Source: Persicitalea jodogahamensis (GTDB taxonomy: Bacteria; Bacteroidota; Bacteroidia; Cytophagales; Spirosomataceae). From it: a DNA stretch of 64,000 nucleotides. The notes below the pieces were generated by a model, which was not told where the DNA came from, made no database searches, and was given only the letters and a program-made list of their open reading frames with translations. Numbering within the stretch: the first letter of the stretch is position 1; each line of letters opens with the position of its first letter. The position numbers and the translations under genes were made by a program. Shown here in pieces: positions 27,354 through 36,960 of the stretch. The stretch is taken from positions 162,264 through 226,263 of the forward strand of contig NZ_BMXF01000002.1 in NCBI RefSeq assembly GCF_014651615.1, in the 5' to 3' direction.

Positions 27354-28571
27354 TTATTTCAAAGTGGCTACGGCCTTTTTGATGCGCCCAACGGCTTCTT
27401 CCAACTTTTCATCGGCGGCGGCAGTGGAGATACGGATGCAGTCCGGTGCACCAAAGCCCGAGCCGGCGACCGTCGAGACGTAAGAGTTATTAAGTAACCA
27501 CAGCGAAAAATCGTCAGAATCGTTGATCGTGTTTTCACCGTCGGATTTTCCAAAATAATAGCTCACGTCAGGAAAAGCGTAGAACGCGCCCTGCGGCACG
27601 TTTACCTTGAAGCCGGGAATATCTTTCAGCAACTTCACCACCAGGTCGCGACGGCGTTCGTAAGCCTGGGCCATTTCCTTTGTCGGTTCCAGCGTGCCGC
27701 TAAAGGCGGCCACGGCCGCTTTCTGCGCGATGGAACAAGTACCAGACGTGACTTGCCCCTGCAACTTTTCTACGCCTTGGGCAATCCACTTGGCCGCGCC
27801 AATGAAGCCGATGCGCCAGCCCGTCATGGCAAAGCCCTTGGCCACACCGTTAACGGTAACCACACGTTCTTTCAGGGCCGGGATGGAACCCATGCTGAAA
27901 TTTCCGTTGCCTGTGAAGTTAATGTATTCATATATTTCGTCAGCCACTACAAATACATTCTCGTGTTTTTCCAGCACTGCTCCGAGAGCGCGAAGTTCGG
28001 CTTCGGTATAAACAGACCCCGTCGGATTATTGGGCGAAGCGTACATAACTACCTTCGTACGTGGCGTGATGGCTGCTTCCAGCTGCTCGGGCGTTACCTT
28101 GAAATCATTTTCGAAAGCACCGTCCACGATTACGGCTTTGCCTTCGGCCAGCTTTACCATTTCAGAATAGCTCACCCAATAGGGCGCGAAAATGATAACC
28201 TCGTCGCCAGGGTTTACCAACACCTGGATAGCATTGGCCAGCGAATGCTTAGCCCCCGTGGACACCACGATGTTTTCAGAATTCCAGTCGATATCATTAT
28301 CGCGGCGCAGCTTGTCGGCAATGGCCTGACGCAAATCGGGATAGCCAGCTACGGGCGAGTAGCCGTGAAATCCATCATCAATGGCCTGTTTGGCGGCTTC
28401 GCAAATATGAACGGGGGTTTTAAAATCAGGCTCGCCCACGCTCAGGCTGATTACTTTGTGGCCCTGAGAGGCCAACTCACGGGCTTTTTTAGTCATCGCC
28501 AGCGTTGAAGATTCTTCGAGGGCGGTGATACGGTCGGCCAACAACTGCGTTTGCTCGGCTACTGCGGACAT
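27354..28571 (-). CDS. aspC: Class I aspartate aminotransferase
   Basis: A 405-residue PLP enzyme moving an amino group between aspartate and 2-oxoglutarate. The subgroup (I-beta/gamma) signature is AMTKKARELASQGHKVISLS with GEPDFKTP at the start, then YSPVAGYPDLRQAIADKL, MYASPNNPTGSVYTE and the PLP-binding Lys in VNGVAKGFAMTGWRIGF. RISTAAADE near the end carries the substrate-carboxylate Arg. It is the sort of enzyme that also serves prephenate or several amino acids in some bacteria. It is monocistronic with a strong hairpin downstream. Confidence 0.93.
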   Translation of the reverse strand: MSAVAEQTQLLADRITALEESSTLAMTKKARELASQGHKVISLSVGEPDFKTPVHICEAAKQAIDDGFHGYSPVAGYPDLRQAIADKLRRDNDIDWNSENIVVSTGAKHSLANAIQVLVNPGDEVIIFAPYWVSYSEMVKLAEGKAVIVDGAFENDFKVTPEQLEAAITPRTKVVMYASPNNPTGSVYTEAELRALGAVLEKHENVFVVADEIYEYINFTGNGNFSMGSIPALKERVVTVNGVAKGFAMTGWRIGFIGAAKWIAQGVEKLQGQVTSGTCSIAQKAAVAAFSGTLEPTKEMAQAYERRRDLVVKLLKDIPGFKVNVPQGAFYAFPDVSYYFGKSDGENTINDSDDFSLWLLNNSYVSTVAGSGFGAPDCIRISTAAADEKLEEAVGRIKKAVATLK

Positions 28572-28702
28572 TTTATATAAGGAATAGTGATTAATGAATA
28601 GGGGATAACTATTTGTATAATACCATTATCCGCCTAATTCTTACAAAACAGCCGCAAATTTAGGGGTTTTTCCTTTGGGAAATCAGCCATACGAAAATCT
28701 TG

Positions 28703-29041
28703 CTATATTTCTTCGATAATAGACTCCCCGTCCGAGCCATCGCCTGAGGTCCATCGCCAGGTTTCGTGCAGCCGGATTTTACCGTCAGGCATGATTTCGG
28801 GCCGGGAACGGCAGATGCCCGTCATCAGTTCGCCCGCATCATTGACCTGGTGGTAACGCATATCGATGTTGCCGGCATCGTCCACCAAGCCGATCAGGTG
28901 GCCGCTTTTGATTTTTCCGCCGGAGTAGTTTGAGGTCAAAATATCACCCTCCTGCTGGTAATGGAAAATCGTCTCCGCCGAGGTCTCACCGTTGTTGGTA
29001 TTCCGGACGGGGCGGAATTTTTTGTTGTGGTAGTTTATCAT
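28703..29041 (-). CDS. Small conserved protein often named n-acetylglutamate synthase
   Basis: A 112-residue soluble protein starting at ATG 29041 (MINYHNKKFRPV); a GTG two codons earlier is also in frame. It contains GETSAETIFHYQQEGDILTS, NYSGGKIKSGHLIGLVDDAG, NIDMRYHQVNDAGELMTGIC and LHETWRWTSGDGSDGESIIE, a predicted series of beta strands that closes as a small barrel. Databases often label relatives n-acetylglutamate synthase, but there is no GNAT or kinase-like fold here, so the label is not supported. It ends 15 bases... upstream of nothing on its own: the M28 peptidase gene follows the same strand and starts further right at 30417. Confidence 0.7.
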   Translation of the reverse strand: MINYHNKKFRPVRNTNNGETSAETIFHYQQEGDILTSNYSGGKIKSGHLIGLVDDAGNIDMRYHQVNDAGELMTGICRSRPEIMPDGKIRLHETWRWTSGDGSDGESIIEEI

Positions 29042-29055
29042 ATTCACGTTTCGGT

Positions 29056-30417
29056 CTACCGCATGCCCGGCTTGGGAAGCACCGGAAGCCCTTCGTTACC
29101 GTCCTCACTCACAGCCTGCACGGCAAAGAAGTAGTTGTCTTTGGAATAGGGCATTTCCGCGCCCAGTTTGTCGGTAAAGAATTTCTTTTGCCAGAAAGGC
29201 CAGTGCGTTTCCCGCATCAGGATGTAATAGCCCTTCACCTTCCCCGTTTTGGGAGCCTGCCAGTAGAGTTTGGTGGTGTTGGTCAGGCTGCGGACGTCCA
29301 TCGTCACGTTTTGGGGCTGGGTGGGCGACTTGGCGAGGTTGGCCAGATTTGCCAGGTTCATCGCCGTGTTTTTGCGCAGGTACTCGAAGTCCATGTACTC
29401 TATCTTATCGCCATAGTCCACGCCATTTTCGACGCGCAGGTCCTGGTGCTGGTGCTGAAAATTTTCATTCATTTCCGTAATCCTGACAGCACCAAATCCC
29501 CGGTTCACAAAAGGCGTGTGGTCGCCGCCGCGCAGGTAGCGATCGTTGCGATAAACCATCCGTACTTCCAGATGATCTACGTACCGCTCGCCTACTTCCT
29601 TTACGTAGCGGGCCAGGGTGCGGGCTTTGCCGTCGTTTTCCAGGCCGTACTGCCGTAGCGAAGCCGCGCTTTTATCAGTCTCGAAGCCCGGCAATCCCTC
29701 GCTGAATACCCGGACGATGGTATTGTCGATCAGTTTGGTGTCGTGGCTGTTGTTAGAACCCATGATGTCGTTGTTGAGTAAGGCTTCCAGGTTCCACTTT
29801 TCGTCCACCGCCCGCTGTGCCAGGTGGTCGGCGCCGAGCAGCCCTTGTTCTTCGCCGGCTACAGTCACAAAAATAATCGTGGCCGGGAAGCTTTGTTTAC
29901 TCATCACTCGGGCCAGCTCGATTACTGCCGCCGTGCCGGAGCCATCGTCGTTGGCGCCGGGAGCATCGTCGGTACTGTTCATCACATTGCTTACGCGACT
30001 GTCCATGTGGCCGCTGACCAGAAAAATCCTGTCATCCGACGGATCGGTACCTTTCAGTGTCGCCATCACATTACCCATGTCGACGACTTTGTCCACGCGA
30101 CGGCCGTCAGGTTGCAGCGTCCAGGTGTCGATGGTTGCGGTCAGCCGGCCGCCGGATTGTCTGCCGAATTCCTGAAACTTACTCAGAATCCACTCCCGCG
30201 CCGGAACGATGCCGCGCTTTCCCTGCGTACCGCTTAGCGTCTGCCGCGTGCCAAAACTGACCAGCTTCTCGACGTGGGCTTTCAGGCTGTCGGCAGAAAC
30301 CTGCTCCACGAGCTGCGTGATGGCCGGATCGCGGTAGATGGTAGTCTGGGCCTGAGAGGAAGAAGTGAGTACTTTGGCTGCGCTCAGGATGATAAAGGCA
30401 AGGAAAGATTTCTTCAT
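29056..30417 (-). CDS. Exported M28 family metallopeptidase
   Basis: A 453-residue zinc aminopeptidase from ATG 30417, exported by a signal peptide (MKKSFLAFIILSAAKVLTSS, cut near SQAQ). The di-zinc site is complete: His/Asp in VSGHMDSRVS, Asp in APGANDDGSGTAAVIE, Glu pair in TVAGEEQGLLGA, Asp in LLNNDIMGSN and the distal His in GGDHTPFVNRGF. A C-terminal fibronectin-like domain begins near NVTMDVRSLTNTTKLYWQAP. It removes N-terminal residues from peptides in the periplasm. It ends 14 bases before the small 112-residue protein gene (28703-29041), so the two are likely co-transcribed. Confidence 0.94.
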   Translation of the reverse strand: MKKSFLAFIILSAAKVLTSSSQAQTTIYRDPAITQLVEQVSADSLKAHVEKLVSFGTRQTLSGTQGKRGIVPAREWILSKFQEFGRQSGGRLTATIDTWTLQPDGRRVDKVVDMGNVMATLKGTDPSDDRIFLVSGHMDSRVSNVMNSTDDAPGANDDGSGTAAVIELARVMSKQSFPATIIFVTVAGEEQGLLGADHLAQRAVDEKWNLEALLNNDIMGSNNSHDTKLIDNTIVRVFSEGLPGFETDKSAASLRQYGLENDGKARTLARYVKEVGERYVDHLEVRMVYRNDRYLRGGDHTPFVNRGFGAVRITEMNENFQHQHQDLRVENGVDYGDKIEYMDFEYLRKNTAMNLANLANLAKSPTQPQNVTMDVRSLTNTTKLYWQAPKTGKVKGYYILMRETHWPFWQKKFFTDKLGAEMPYSKDNYFFAVQAVSEDGNEGLPVLPKPGMR

Positions 30418-30594
30418 ATGAATTGCTCTGATCATTTGGTTTGAGAGAGCAATATAAAAGAAAAGGTTTGGAACGAGTAATGGGGGCGACAGCTTTTAAG
30501 TAGGCGTTGTCCCGGTACGTTGTGCAGCCGGATGTGCTTTTTGATAAATCCCTGGTATTCTTCGACTCGTTGACTGATTGATAATGTCCGGTGA

Positions 30595-31611
30595 CTACTT
30601 TTCGGCCTTCAAAATGTTCTCCTGTTCGCCAAATTCGGGATGCTCATAGATTACCACGCCGTGGTATTCCTGTTCTTTTGGTACAGCGTGCAGATTGTAG
30701 CGGTGGAAAGGCAGGGCCTTTTTGGTAGAATAGTGGCAAACGTACGATTTCCGGGTGCTGTCGGGGTTGGTGATAAGACCGCCTCCGTGGGCCAAAGCCG
30801 AATGCCAGATCAGCACGTCGCCGCGGTTGATGAGCAAGGTTTTTTTCTCGAAGCCGTGGGCCGGGCAGTTTTTGTCGAGATAATCGGCAAATTCCAGTGG
30901 GGTGCGCGTGGAGCGTTCATTGGACAGGATGCCATTGCCGAAATTGAACTTCGGCAGCTTGTGCGATCCGACATAATAGTAGAGGGGACCTGAGTCGGCA
31001 GTGATGTCTTCCAGCGGAATCCAGGCTGCCGCCAGGTGGCTGGGAATTTTGGCCGTCACCCAGGGGAAATCCTGGTGTGTGGGCTGCTGACTGCCAAACA
31101 TGAAGGTCAGGCTCTGCATCACAACGACCTGCTGCTGGAAAATCGCTTCCAGAAAATTGACGATCGCCGGATGGGTCATCAGGTTTTTTCCGGTTTCCGA
31201 AAGGTGGTGAAAATCGTTGAGCTTGACGTACTTTCCTTTCAGGTCTTCTTTGGGGAAATCTTTAATAAGTCGCTCCTGAACCGGTTCGAATTTCGGAAGG
31301 TCGATGCGCGTCATCAGCTTGTACTTCTCAGGATGCTCGATGAGTTCTTCTACATCTTCCCAATAGGCATTGATCAACTCCTGCGGAATTACTTTTTCCA
31401 GAATCACGTAACCATTTTTCTGCCAAAACCTTAGTTTTTCGTCCAGGTCGAAGGTGAGCGGGAAGCGGGGGGTGAAGTTTTTGACAAAAGCGGCAATATC
31501 GGCCTCGCTGTGGTCGATCCACGGCAGGGTGGCGGCGTCGAATTCGGTACTTGGCAACATTTGCTCCTTGACCGTCAGTGCCTTCTTCTTTAATTCTGAT
31601 AAAAGTCCCAT
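30595..31611 (-). CDS. Phytanoyl-CoA dioxygenase (PhyH) family protein
   Basis: A 338-residue Fe(II)/2-oxoglutarate-dependent oxygenase started at ATG 31611 (MGLLSELKKKALTVKEQ). The HxD...H metal triad is visible: THQDFPWVT and WHSALAHGGGLITNPDS, with a following Arg in DSTRKSYVCHYS for 2-oxoglutarate. It hydroxylates an unknown small molecule; close relatives are not restricted to phytanoyl-CoA. It is divergent from a sulfatase, with about 180 bases between the starts. Confidence 0.9.
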   Translation of the reverse strand: MGLLSELKKKALTVKEQMLPSTEFDAATLPWIDHSEADIAAFVKNFTPRFPLTFDLDEKLRFWQKNGYVILEKVIPQELINAYWEDVEELIEHPEKYKLMTRIDLPKFEPVQERLIKDFPKEDLKGKYVKLNDFHHLSETGKNLMTHPAIVNFLEAIFQQQVVVMQSLTFMFGSQQPTHQDFPWVTAKIPSHLAAAWIPLEDITADSGPLYYYVGSHKLPKFNFGNGILSNERSTRTPLEFADYLDKNCPAHGFEKKTLLINRGDVLIWHSALAHGGGLITNPDSTRKSYVCHYSTKKALPFHRYNLHAVPKEQEYHGVVIYEHPEFGEQENILKAEK

Positions 31612-31788
31612 CTTATTTAGTAGAAAATAAAAGTGAACAATGGACAAACCCGGATTTCGTAATTTCTGGCAAAATATGAATAGTTTTTACAGGTCTTTGC
31701 CTTAGGTAGCCAAATGTTATCCAACGGTATAAGAATAGACACCTCATTGCTCTGCACAAAACCCAAAACCCTGCAACCTGTAACTCCA

Positions 31789-33261
31789 ATGCCCCAAAAC
31801 ACGCCGATGAGCCGACTTGAAAGCTTGAAATCTGTCTCCTTCCCCAAGGCATCTGCCTGCCGATTGGCCTGGCTCATTTTTATATCATGCGTCTCAGCCT
31901 TTGCGGCTCCGATCGGTGACGCTTTTGCGCAAAAATCGCAGGCACCCAATTTCATTATCATCTTTACAGATGATCAGGGGTACGGCGATGTGGGCTGCTT
32001 CGGTCACCCGACGATCAAGACGCCCAATCTGGACCGTATGGCTGCCGAAGGGCAGAAATGGACGAGTTTTTACGTGGCGGCCAATGTTTGTACGCCTTCC
32101 CGGGCTGCCCTGATGACGGGGCGCTTGCCGATCCGCAGCGGGATGTTCAGCGATAAGCGGCGGGTACTTTTTCCGGATTCGGACGATGGCCTGCCGCAAA
32201 GCGAAATCACGATTGCCCGGCACTTGAAGCAAAAGGGCTACCGCACGGCTGCCATTGGTAAGTGGCACCTGGGCCATCTGCCTGCCTACCTGCCCACCAG
32301 CCACGGCTTCGACAGCTACCTCGGCATCCCGTACAGCAATGATATGGATCGGGTCAATGACATAACCCATAAGGAAGCATTTGCTCACTCCAAAATCGAG
32401 TACTTCCGGGTGCCGTTGCTGCGCGACACCACCGAAATTCAGCGCCCCGCCGACCAGAACACCATCGTGAAACGCTACACGGAAGAAGCGGTCAAGATTA
32501 TCAAAGAGAACAAAAAGGGCCCGTTTTTCCTGTACATGGCGCACTCGTTGCCACATGTGCCGCTATTCGCCTCCAAGGATTTCGTGGGTACCAGCGAAAG
32601 GGGATTGTACGGCGACGTGATCGAAGAAATCGATTGGAGCGTGGGGCAGATTCTGGCTACACTGAAAAAAGAGGGCCTGGACAAGAACACCTACGTCGTT
32701 TTTACTTCTGACAATGGCCCGTGGGCGTTGTTCAATGAGCAAGGCGGATCGGCGGGACTGCTTTTTGGCAATAAAGGAACCAGCTACGAGGGCGGTGTGC
32801 GGGTGCCGACCATTTTTTGGGGGCCGGGCCACGTGAAGCCCGGGGTAGTTTCCGGCATGGGTAGTACGCTGGACTTGCTGCCGACTTTCGGGAAGCTGGC
32901 CGGTGTACCGCTGCCTACCGACCGTATTTACGATGGCTATGATCTTTCGGAGGTACTTCACAAAGGAGCTGCCAGTCCGCGCGACGAGATGTACTACTAC
33001 CACGGTAGCCGACTGTTTGCCGCCCGGAAAGGCGCTTATAAACTTTTGTATTACAAAAACAATCCGTTGGGCTATCCCGAAAAACTGGAGAAGTTGGAAA
33101 AGTACCAGCTATTCAACCTACTCCACGATCCGTCGGAAAAGTACGACCTGGCCGACGAGCATCCGGAAACAATCCGCGACATCGAGGCGATGGTAGCCAA
33201 ACATCGTGAAAAGGCGACGCCCGCCGCTACGCATCTGGAGAAGCGCATTGGGCAGAAGTAG
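31789..33261 (+). CDS. Exported type I sulfatase
   Basis: A formylglycine-dependent sulfatase that removes sulfate from polysaccharides or glycosaminoglycan-like sugars. The active-site Cys lies in AANVCTPSRAALMTGRLP (CxPSR, to be oxidised to formylglycine), with metal ligands in IIFTDDQGYGDVG, and KWHLGHL and VFTSDNGPWALF. It is exported: a hydrophobic stretch LAWLIFISCVSAFAA and AFAQKSQ lie before the catalytic part. The start is uncertain; ATG at 31714, 31789 or 31807 are all in frame, and 31789/31807 give more normal signal peptides. The maturase (anaerobic sulfatase-maturating enzyme) is not in the window. Sulfated polysaccharides would suit a marine or algal lifestyle. Confidence 0.92.
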   Translation: MPQNTPMSRLESLKSVSFPKASACRLAWLIFISCVSAFAAPIGDAFAQKSQAPNFIIIFTDDQGYGDVGCFGHPTIKTPNLDRMAAEGQKWTSFYVAANVCTPSRAALMTGRLPIRSGMFSDKRRVLFPDSDDGLPQSEITIARHLKQKGYRTAAIGKWHLGHLPAYLPTSHGFDSYLGIPYSNDMDRVNDITHKEAFAHSKIEYFRVPLLRDTTEIQRPADQNTIVKRYTEEAVKIIKENKKGPFFLYMAHSLPHVPLFASKDFVGTSERGLYGDVIEEIDWSVGQILATLKKEGLDKNTYVVFTSDNGPWALFNEQGGSAGLLFGNKGTSYEGGVRVPTIFWGPGHVKPGVVSGMGSTLDLLPTFGKLAGVPLPTDRIYDGYDLSEVLHKGAASPRDEMYYYHGSRLFAARKGAYKLLYYKNNPLGYPEKLEKLEKYQLFNLLHDPSEKYDLADEHPETIRDIEAMVAKHREKATPAATHLEKRIGQK

Positions 33262-33311
33262 TAATTTCTTGGCATGCTCGGTTCTCTGGCTAAAATGCGT
33301 AGGGTGGCTAG

Positions 33312-33328
33312 ACGGGCGGCCCGCCCGT
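33312..33328. repeat. Short GC-rich palindrome in an intergenic gap
   Basis: ACGGGCGG C CCGCCCGT, a perfect 8-bp palindrome with a one-base centre between the sulfatase and heptose kinase genes. No T-run follows, so its role is unclear. Confidence 0.4.
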
Positions 33329-33431
33329 ACCACATGCGCCTAGACTGAGCATCAGCGTCCGGTCAGCCACTGCTGGGAAGTACTCGTTGGTGGCCGATCG
33401 CAGAAAAAGATTACGGCAGCCCGTAAGACTC

Positions 33432-34418
33432 TTACCCCAGCAATCTCTCCCGCACCGCCTCTGCTTTTAACAATTCCTTGTCGATTGGTACCACACCCAC
33501 TTGCTCACAGACCAGCCCGCCACCCAGGTTGGACAACCCGGCGATGGTGCGCGGCGGGAGGCCGAGGGCTACACAGCAAGCCGCAATGCTGATGACGGTA
33601 TCGCCCGCGCCGGACACGTCGGCGATTTGCCGGACGTGGGCGGGCAGGTGGTGAGTTTCGCTTTGGTAGTCTATATAGACACCGTGTTCCGAAAGGGTGA
33701 TCAAAGCTCCTGCGGCGTCGAGGGTTTCGGTGAGTTGCTGGACAACGGACCGCAAAGCAGCGTCATCCTTTACATCAAAATCTACCTTCAACCCTTCACG
33801 CAGTTCTTTGAGATTGGGCTTGAAAAGCGTCGTATTCCGGTAAGCCAGGAAATTGCGCTTCTTCGGATCGACGACCGTCGGTACCTGGCACTCATTGGCG
33901 AATTCGGTGATTTCGGCAATGGCTTCGGGACTGAGGACGCCTTTGTCGTAGTCTTCAAAGATAACTACCTGACAGCCAAGAATGAGTTCTTTGGCTTTAA
34001 AAACCAATTGCTTGCGTTCATGATCAGATATAGCTTCATCGGTTTCGGTGTCGATCCTGACGACTTGTTGCGAACCGGCGATGATGCGTTCCTTGATGGT
34101 TGTGATGCGGCGATCGCTGCGGATCAATCCTTCGCAGCTCAGGTTACGCTCGATCAGCTGGTGTTGCAGAATATCGCCGGGACCATCGTCGCCGATCACC
34201 GTGCAGGCGATGGCTTCGGCTCCTAGCGCCTGCACATTCAGCAGCACGTTGCCCGCCCCGCCCAAGCGGTACTCGCGGTGCCCGACGTTGACCACCGGTA
34301 CAGGTGCCTCGGGCGAAATACGCTCCACCTTGCCCCAGACGTAGGAGTCAAGCATTACATCGCCTATGACCAAAACACGTAGTTTGGCAAAGCCTTCAAA
34401 GATTTGATCTATTTCCAA
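33432..34418 (-). CDS. rfaE1: D-glycero-beta-D-manno-heptose-7-phosphate kinase
   Basis: A PfkB-type sugar kinase making heptose 1,7-bisphosphate for lipopolysaccharide core. Recognised by VLVIGDVMLDSYVWGKVERI, SPEAPVPVVNVGHREYRLGG and AGNVLLNVQALG, then DYDKGVLSPEAI, VVDPKKRNF and the nucleotide motif DVSGAGDTVISIA. The protein lacks the RfaE2 nucleotidyltransferase domain, as expected for a single-domain RfaE1. No ATG precedes the conserved core in frame; TTG at 34418 (EIDQIFEGFAKLRV) gives a normal N-terminus, whereas GTG 34478 would include a repeat-encoded stretch. Length is about 328 residues from the TTG. Confidence 0.88.
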   Translation of the reverse strand: MEIDQIFEGFAKLRVLVIGDVMLDSYVWGKVERISPEAPVPVVNVGHREYRLGGAGNVLLNVQALGAEAIACTVIGDDGPGDILQHQLIERNLSCEGLIRSDRRITTIKERIIAGSQQVVRIDTETDEAISDHERKQLVFKAKELILGCQVVIFEDYDKGVLSPEAIAEITEFANECQVPTVVDPKKRNFLAYRNTTLFKPNLKELREGLKVDFDVKDDAALRSVVQQLTETLDAAGALITLSEHGVYIDYQSETHHLPAHVRQIADVSGAGDTVISIAACCVALGLPPRTIAGLSNLGGGLVCEQVGVVPIDKELLKAEAVRERLLG

Positions 34419-34432
34419 TTCATTAAATGGAT

Positions 34433-34455
34433 AGTTGACAGTTGACAGTTGACAG
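34433..34455. repeat. Three tandem GTTGACA heptamers
   Basis: GTTGACA occurs three times head to tail from 34434, just upstream of the heptose-kinase start. Related short tandem repeats sit beside other genes in the window. Confidence 0.7.
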
Positions 34456-34590
34456 CGATGGAAGATTTCACTGTCCACCCGCTCTGGTTTACCGGTCCAC
34501 TGTCCATAGTAAAGGCCAAAGTTCTTAATTTTTGGGAGAAGGTCGGGGTAAAATGCTATTTTTGATTCAGTCCATTCCTAAAACCTATTC

Positions 34591-35805
34591 ATGGAGAGTC
34601 TATTTGCCACTGAGCGCCTGCGTTCTTTATTGCCACGTATTCAGGAATTTGTCGAGACAGAACTTTACCCGCTCGAATCTACCGAAAATCTCACGCAGAA
34701 CTTTTCCAAAATTGAACCCACGCTTCTGGAAAAAAGAAAACGGGTGAAGGAAGCCGGGCTATGGGGACTACACCTGCCGGTGGCAGACGGCGGACTGGAT
34801 CTGACGCTCTGCGAATTCGGGCAAATCAGTGAGGTGCTGGCGCGGTCGCCCTTCGGGCATTTTGTGTTCAATACCCAGGCACCCGACATCGGCAATACCG
34901 AGCTTCTGCATAAATACGCCCCGGCGCATCTGAAAGAAAAGTACCTTAAACCTTTGATGGCGGGCGAGATCCGTAGTTGTTTCAGCATGACTGAGCCGGA
35001 ATTTGCCGGTTCTAATCCTACGAGAATGGGTACTTTGGCGGTCAAGGAGGGTGATGATTATATCATCGACGGTCATAAGTGGTTCACGAGTTCGGCGGAC
35101 GGTGCGGCTTTTATCATCGTGATGGCGGTCACCAATCCCGAGGCGTCTAAATACAAACAGGCCAGCCAGATTCTGGTGCCGATGGACGCGCCGGGCGTTA
35201 CGCTGGTGCGCAATATCCCGATCATGGGCCACGCTGGCGATAGTTGGGCCAGTCACGCCGAAATGCGCTACGAAAATGTACGGGTACCGCAGACGAACCT
35301 CATTGGGCCCGAGGGCGCAGGATTTCTCTTGGCCCAAGAGCGACTGGGGCCGGGCCGCATTCATCATTGTATGCGGTTTATCGGCATCGCCGAGCGTAGT
35401 TTCGATCTCATGTGTCGCTACGCCGCGACTCGCGAGCTGGAAGCAGGTACTTTGCTGGGTGATAAGCAATTTATCCAGGGATTCATCGCCGACAGCCGCG
35501 CCGAGATCGACGCCGCCCGGCTGCTGGTATTACGCACGGCCCGCCATATCGACGAGCAGGGCGCCGCCGCCGTGCGCGATGAGATTTCGATGATCAAGTT
35601 CTTCACCGCCAATATGATGCTGCGCGTGGTGGACCGCGCCATTCAGATACACGGCGCTCTGGGTGTGACCAGCGACATTCTGCTGTCATACTGGTATACC
35701 CACGAACGCGCCGCCCGGATTTACGACGGAGCCGACGAGGTGCATAAGGCCGCGCTGGCGCGGAATATTCTGAAAAGCTACGGGCTAGATACACGGCGGA
35801 AATAA
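34591..35805 (+). CDS. Acyl-CoA dehydrogenase (ACAD10/11-like module)
   Basis: A 404-residue flavoenzyme that introduces or rearranges a double bond in acyl-CoA. Visible parts are the FAD/substrate-binding SMTEPEFAGSNPTRMGTLAV, IDGHKWFTSSADGAAFIIV, GEGAGFLLAQERLGPGRIHH (here PEGAGF) and the closing AIQIHGALGVTSDILLSYWY. A Glu in the loop after RAARIYDGADEVHKA is a plausible catalytic base, since this ends in the family motif. It is followed by an APH-like kinase and a MaoC hydratase, the same set as in the bacterial Lva pathway and in human ACAD10/ACAD11. In those systems a 4-hydroxyacyl-CoA is phosphorylated and then dephosphorylated with rearrangement. Confidence 0.9.
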   Translation: MESLFATERLRSLLPRIQEFVETELYPLESTENLTQNFSKIEPTLLEKRKRVKEAGLWGLHLPVADGGLDLTLCEFGQISEVLARSPFGHFVFNTQAPDIGNTELLHKYAPAHLKEKYLKPLMAGEIRSCFSMTEPEFAGSNPTRMGTLAVKEGDDYIIDGHKWFTSSADGAAFIIVMAVTNPEASKYKQASQILVPMDAPGVTLVRNIPIMGHAGDSWASHAEMRYENVRVPQTNLIGPEGAGFLLAQERLGPGRIHHCMRFIGIAERSFDLMCRYAATRELEAGTLLGDKQFIQGFIADSRAEIDAARLLVLRTARHIDEQGAAAVRDEISMIKFFTANMMLRVVDRAIQIHGALGVTSDILLSYWYTHERAARIYDGADEVHKAALARNILKSYGLDTRRK

Positions 35806-35848
35806 TGGGCCGATTTCGGTAAAAGGTAGTTTTGAGGCTAAAATGTGA

Positions 35849-36925
35849 ATGAATATGAATCAAAATACAGACCAGCCGGTGGAGGTGCGTCCGGGCGAGG
35901 AAATCAAACTCGACTTACTGAACAGCTATTTGCTGGATACCGAATCGTTTCAATCGCCCGTCACGGAAGTGCGGCAATTTCCCGGTGGCTATTCCAATCT
36001 TACGTATTTGCTCAAAACTCAGCATGGAAATGAATATGTTCTGCGTCGTCCGCCATTCGGGGCCGAGACCATCAAAGGTGGCCACGACATGAGTCGCGAG
36101 TATGGGGTGCTGACGATGATTCAGGACGCTGGCTACGTCAAGATACCGGACCCGATCCTGCTCTGCGATGATCTGGAAGTGATGGGCTGTCCGTTTTACA
36201 TCATGGAGCGTGTACCGGGCATGATTCTGCGGGCACAAACAGCGGCCAAAATGAGTCTGACCCCTGCTCAATTGCGAGGTACTTCGGAAGCATTGGTGGA
36301 CAATCTGGTTGATTTGCATTCGTTTGATCTCGAAGCTACGGGCCTCACCCAATTAGGGAAGCCCGAAGGCTATATCAAACGGCAGGTCGAAGGCTGGTAC
36401 CGTCGCTACCTCGTCGCCCAAACCGACGACCTACCCGTGATGGAGCAGCTTTACCATTGGCTTACCGAAAACATGCCCGTTGAGAACAAACCTACGCTGA
36501 TTCACAACGACTACAAATACGATAACCTGGTGTTGAATCCTGATGATTTATCCCAGATCCTGGCCGTGCTGGATTGGGAAATGTGCACCGTCGGCGATCC
36601 ACTGATGGACGTAGGTACGGCCCTTTCTTACTGGGCCGAGGCAAGCGATGGTCCTTTCGAGCGTGGCTTCAACCTGACGTGGCTACCCGGTAATCTCACG
36701 CGCCGGGAGTTTGTTGATCGCTACGCCGAAAAAAGTGGCCGCGATTTATCCAATGTTCTTTATTATTACGTGTTCGGGCTCTTTAAAAATACCGTAGTCA
36801 TTCAGCAGATTTATGCACGTTGGAAAAAGGGACTGACGCAGGATGAGCGTTTTGCCGGATTATTAATCGGCATAAAGTCGCTTTCGCAGAAAGCCAGGCA
36901 GGCGGTGGCGAATGATAAAATGTGA
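35849..36925 (+). CDS. APH-family phosphotransferase of the acyl-CoA module
   Basis: A 358-residue kinase of the aminoglycoside-phosphotransferase/choline-kinase fold. The N-terminal lobe carries the glycine-rich loop FPGGYSNLTYLLKTQHG and the VLRRPPFG segment; the catalytic loop is THIL-type in LIHNDYKYDNLVLNPDDL (HNDYKYDN: Asp and Asn), and the Mg-binding Asp is in AVLDWEMCTVGDPLMDVG. This is the acyl-CoA-linked kinase branch, as in LvaA and the ACAD10/11 kinase domain, not a resistance enzyme. ATG at 35849 is followed by a second in-frame ATG at 35855. It starts 43 bases after the acyl-CoA dehydrogenase and leads into MaoC. Confidence 0.9.
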   Translation: MNMNQNTDQPVEVRPGEEIKLDLLNSYLLDTESFQSPVTEVRQFPGGYSNLTYLLKTQHGNEYVLRRPPFGAETIKGGHDMSREYGVLTMIQDAGYVKIPDPILLCDDLEVMGCPFYIMERVPGMILRAQTAAKMSLTPAQLRGTSEALVDNLVDLHSFDLEATGLTQLGKPEGYIKRQVEGWYRRYLVAQTDDLPVMEQLYHWLTENMPVENKPTLIHNDYKYDNLVLNPDDLSQILAVLDWEMCTVGDPLMDVGTALSYWAEASDGPFERGFNLTWLPGNLTRREFVDRYAEKSGRDLSNVLYYYVFGLFKNTVVIQQIYARWKKGLTQDERFAGLLIGIKSLSQKARQAVANDKM

Positions 36926-36960
36926 ATGATGCTTTTGCAAAAACCTAAATTCAAGTACTT

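Noticed and set aside
28703..29041. N-acetylglutamate synthase
   Set aside because: A label often copied onto this small family; no acetyltransferase fold or motif can be seen.
35849..36925. Aminoglycoside phosphotransferase (antibiotic resistance)
   Set aside because: The fold is shared, but its place between an acyl-CoA dehydrogenase and a MaoC hydratase fits the hydroxyacyl-CoA kinase branch.
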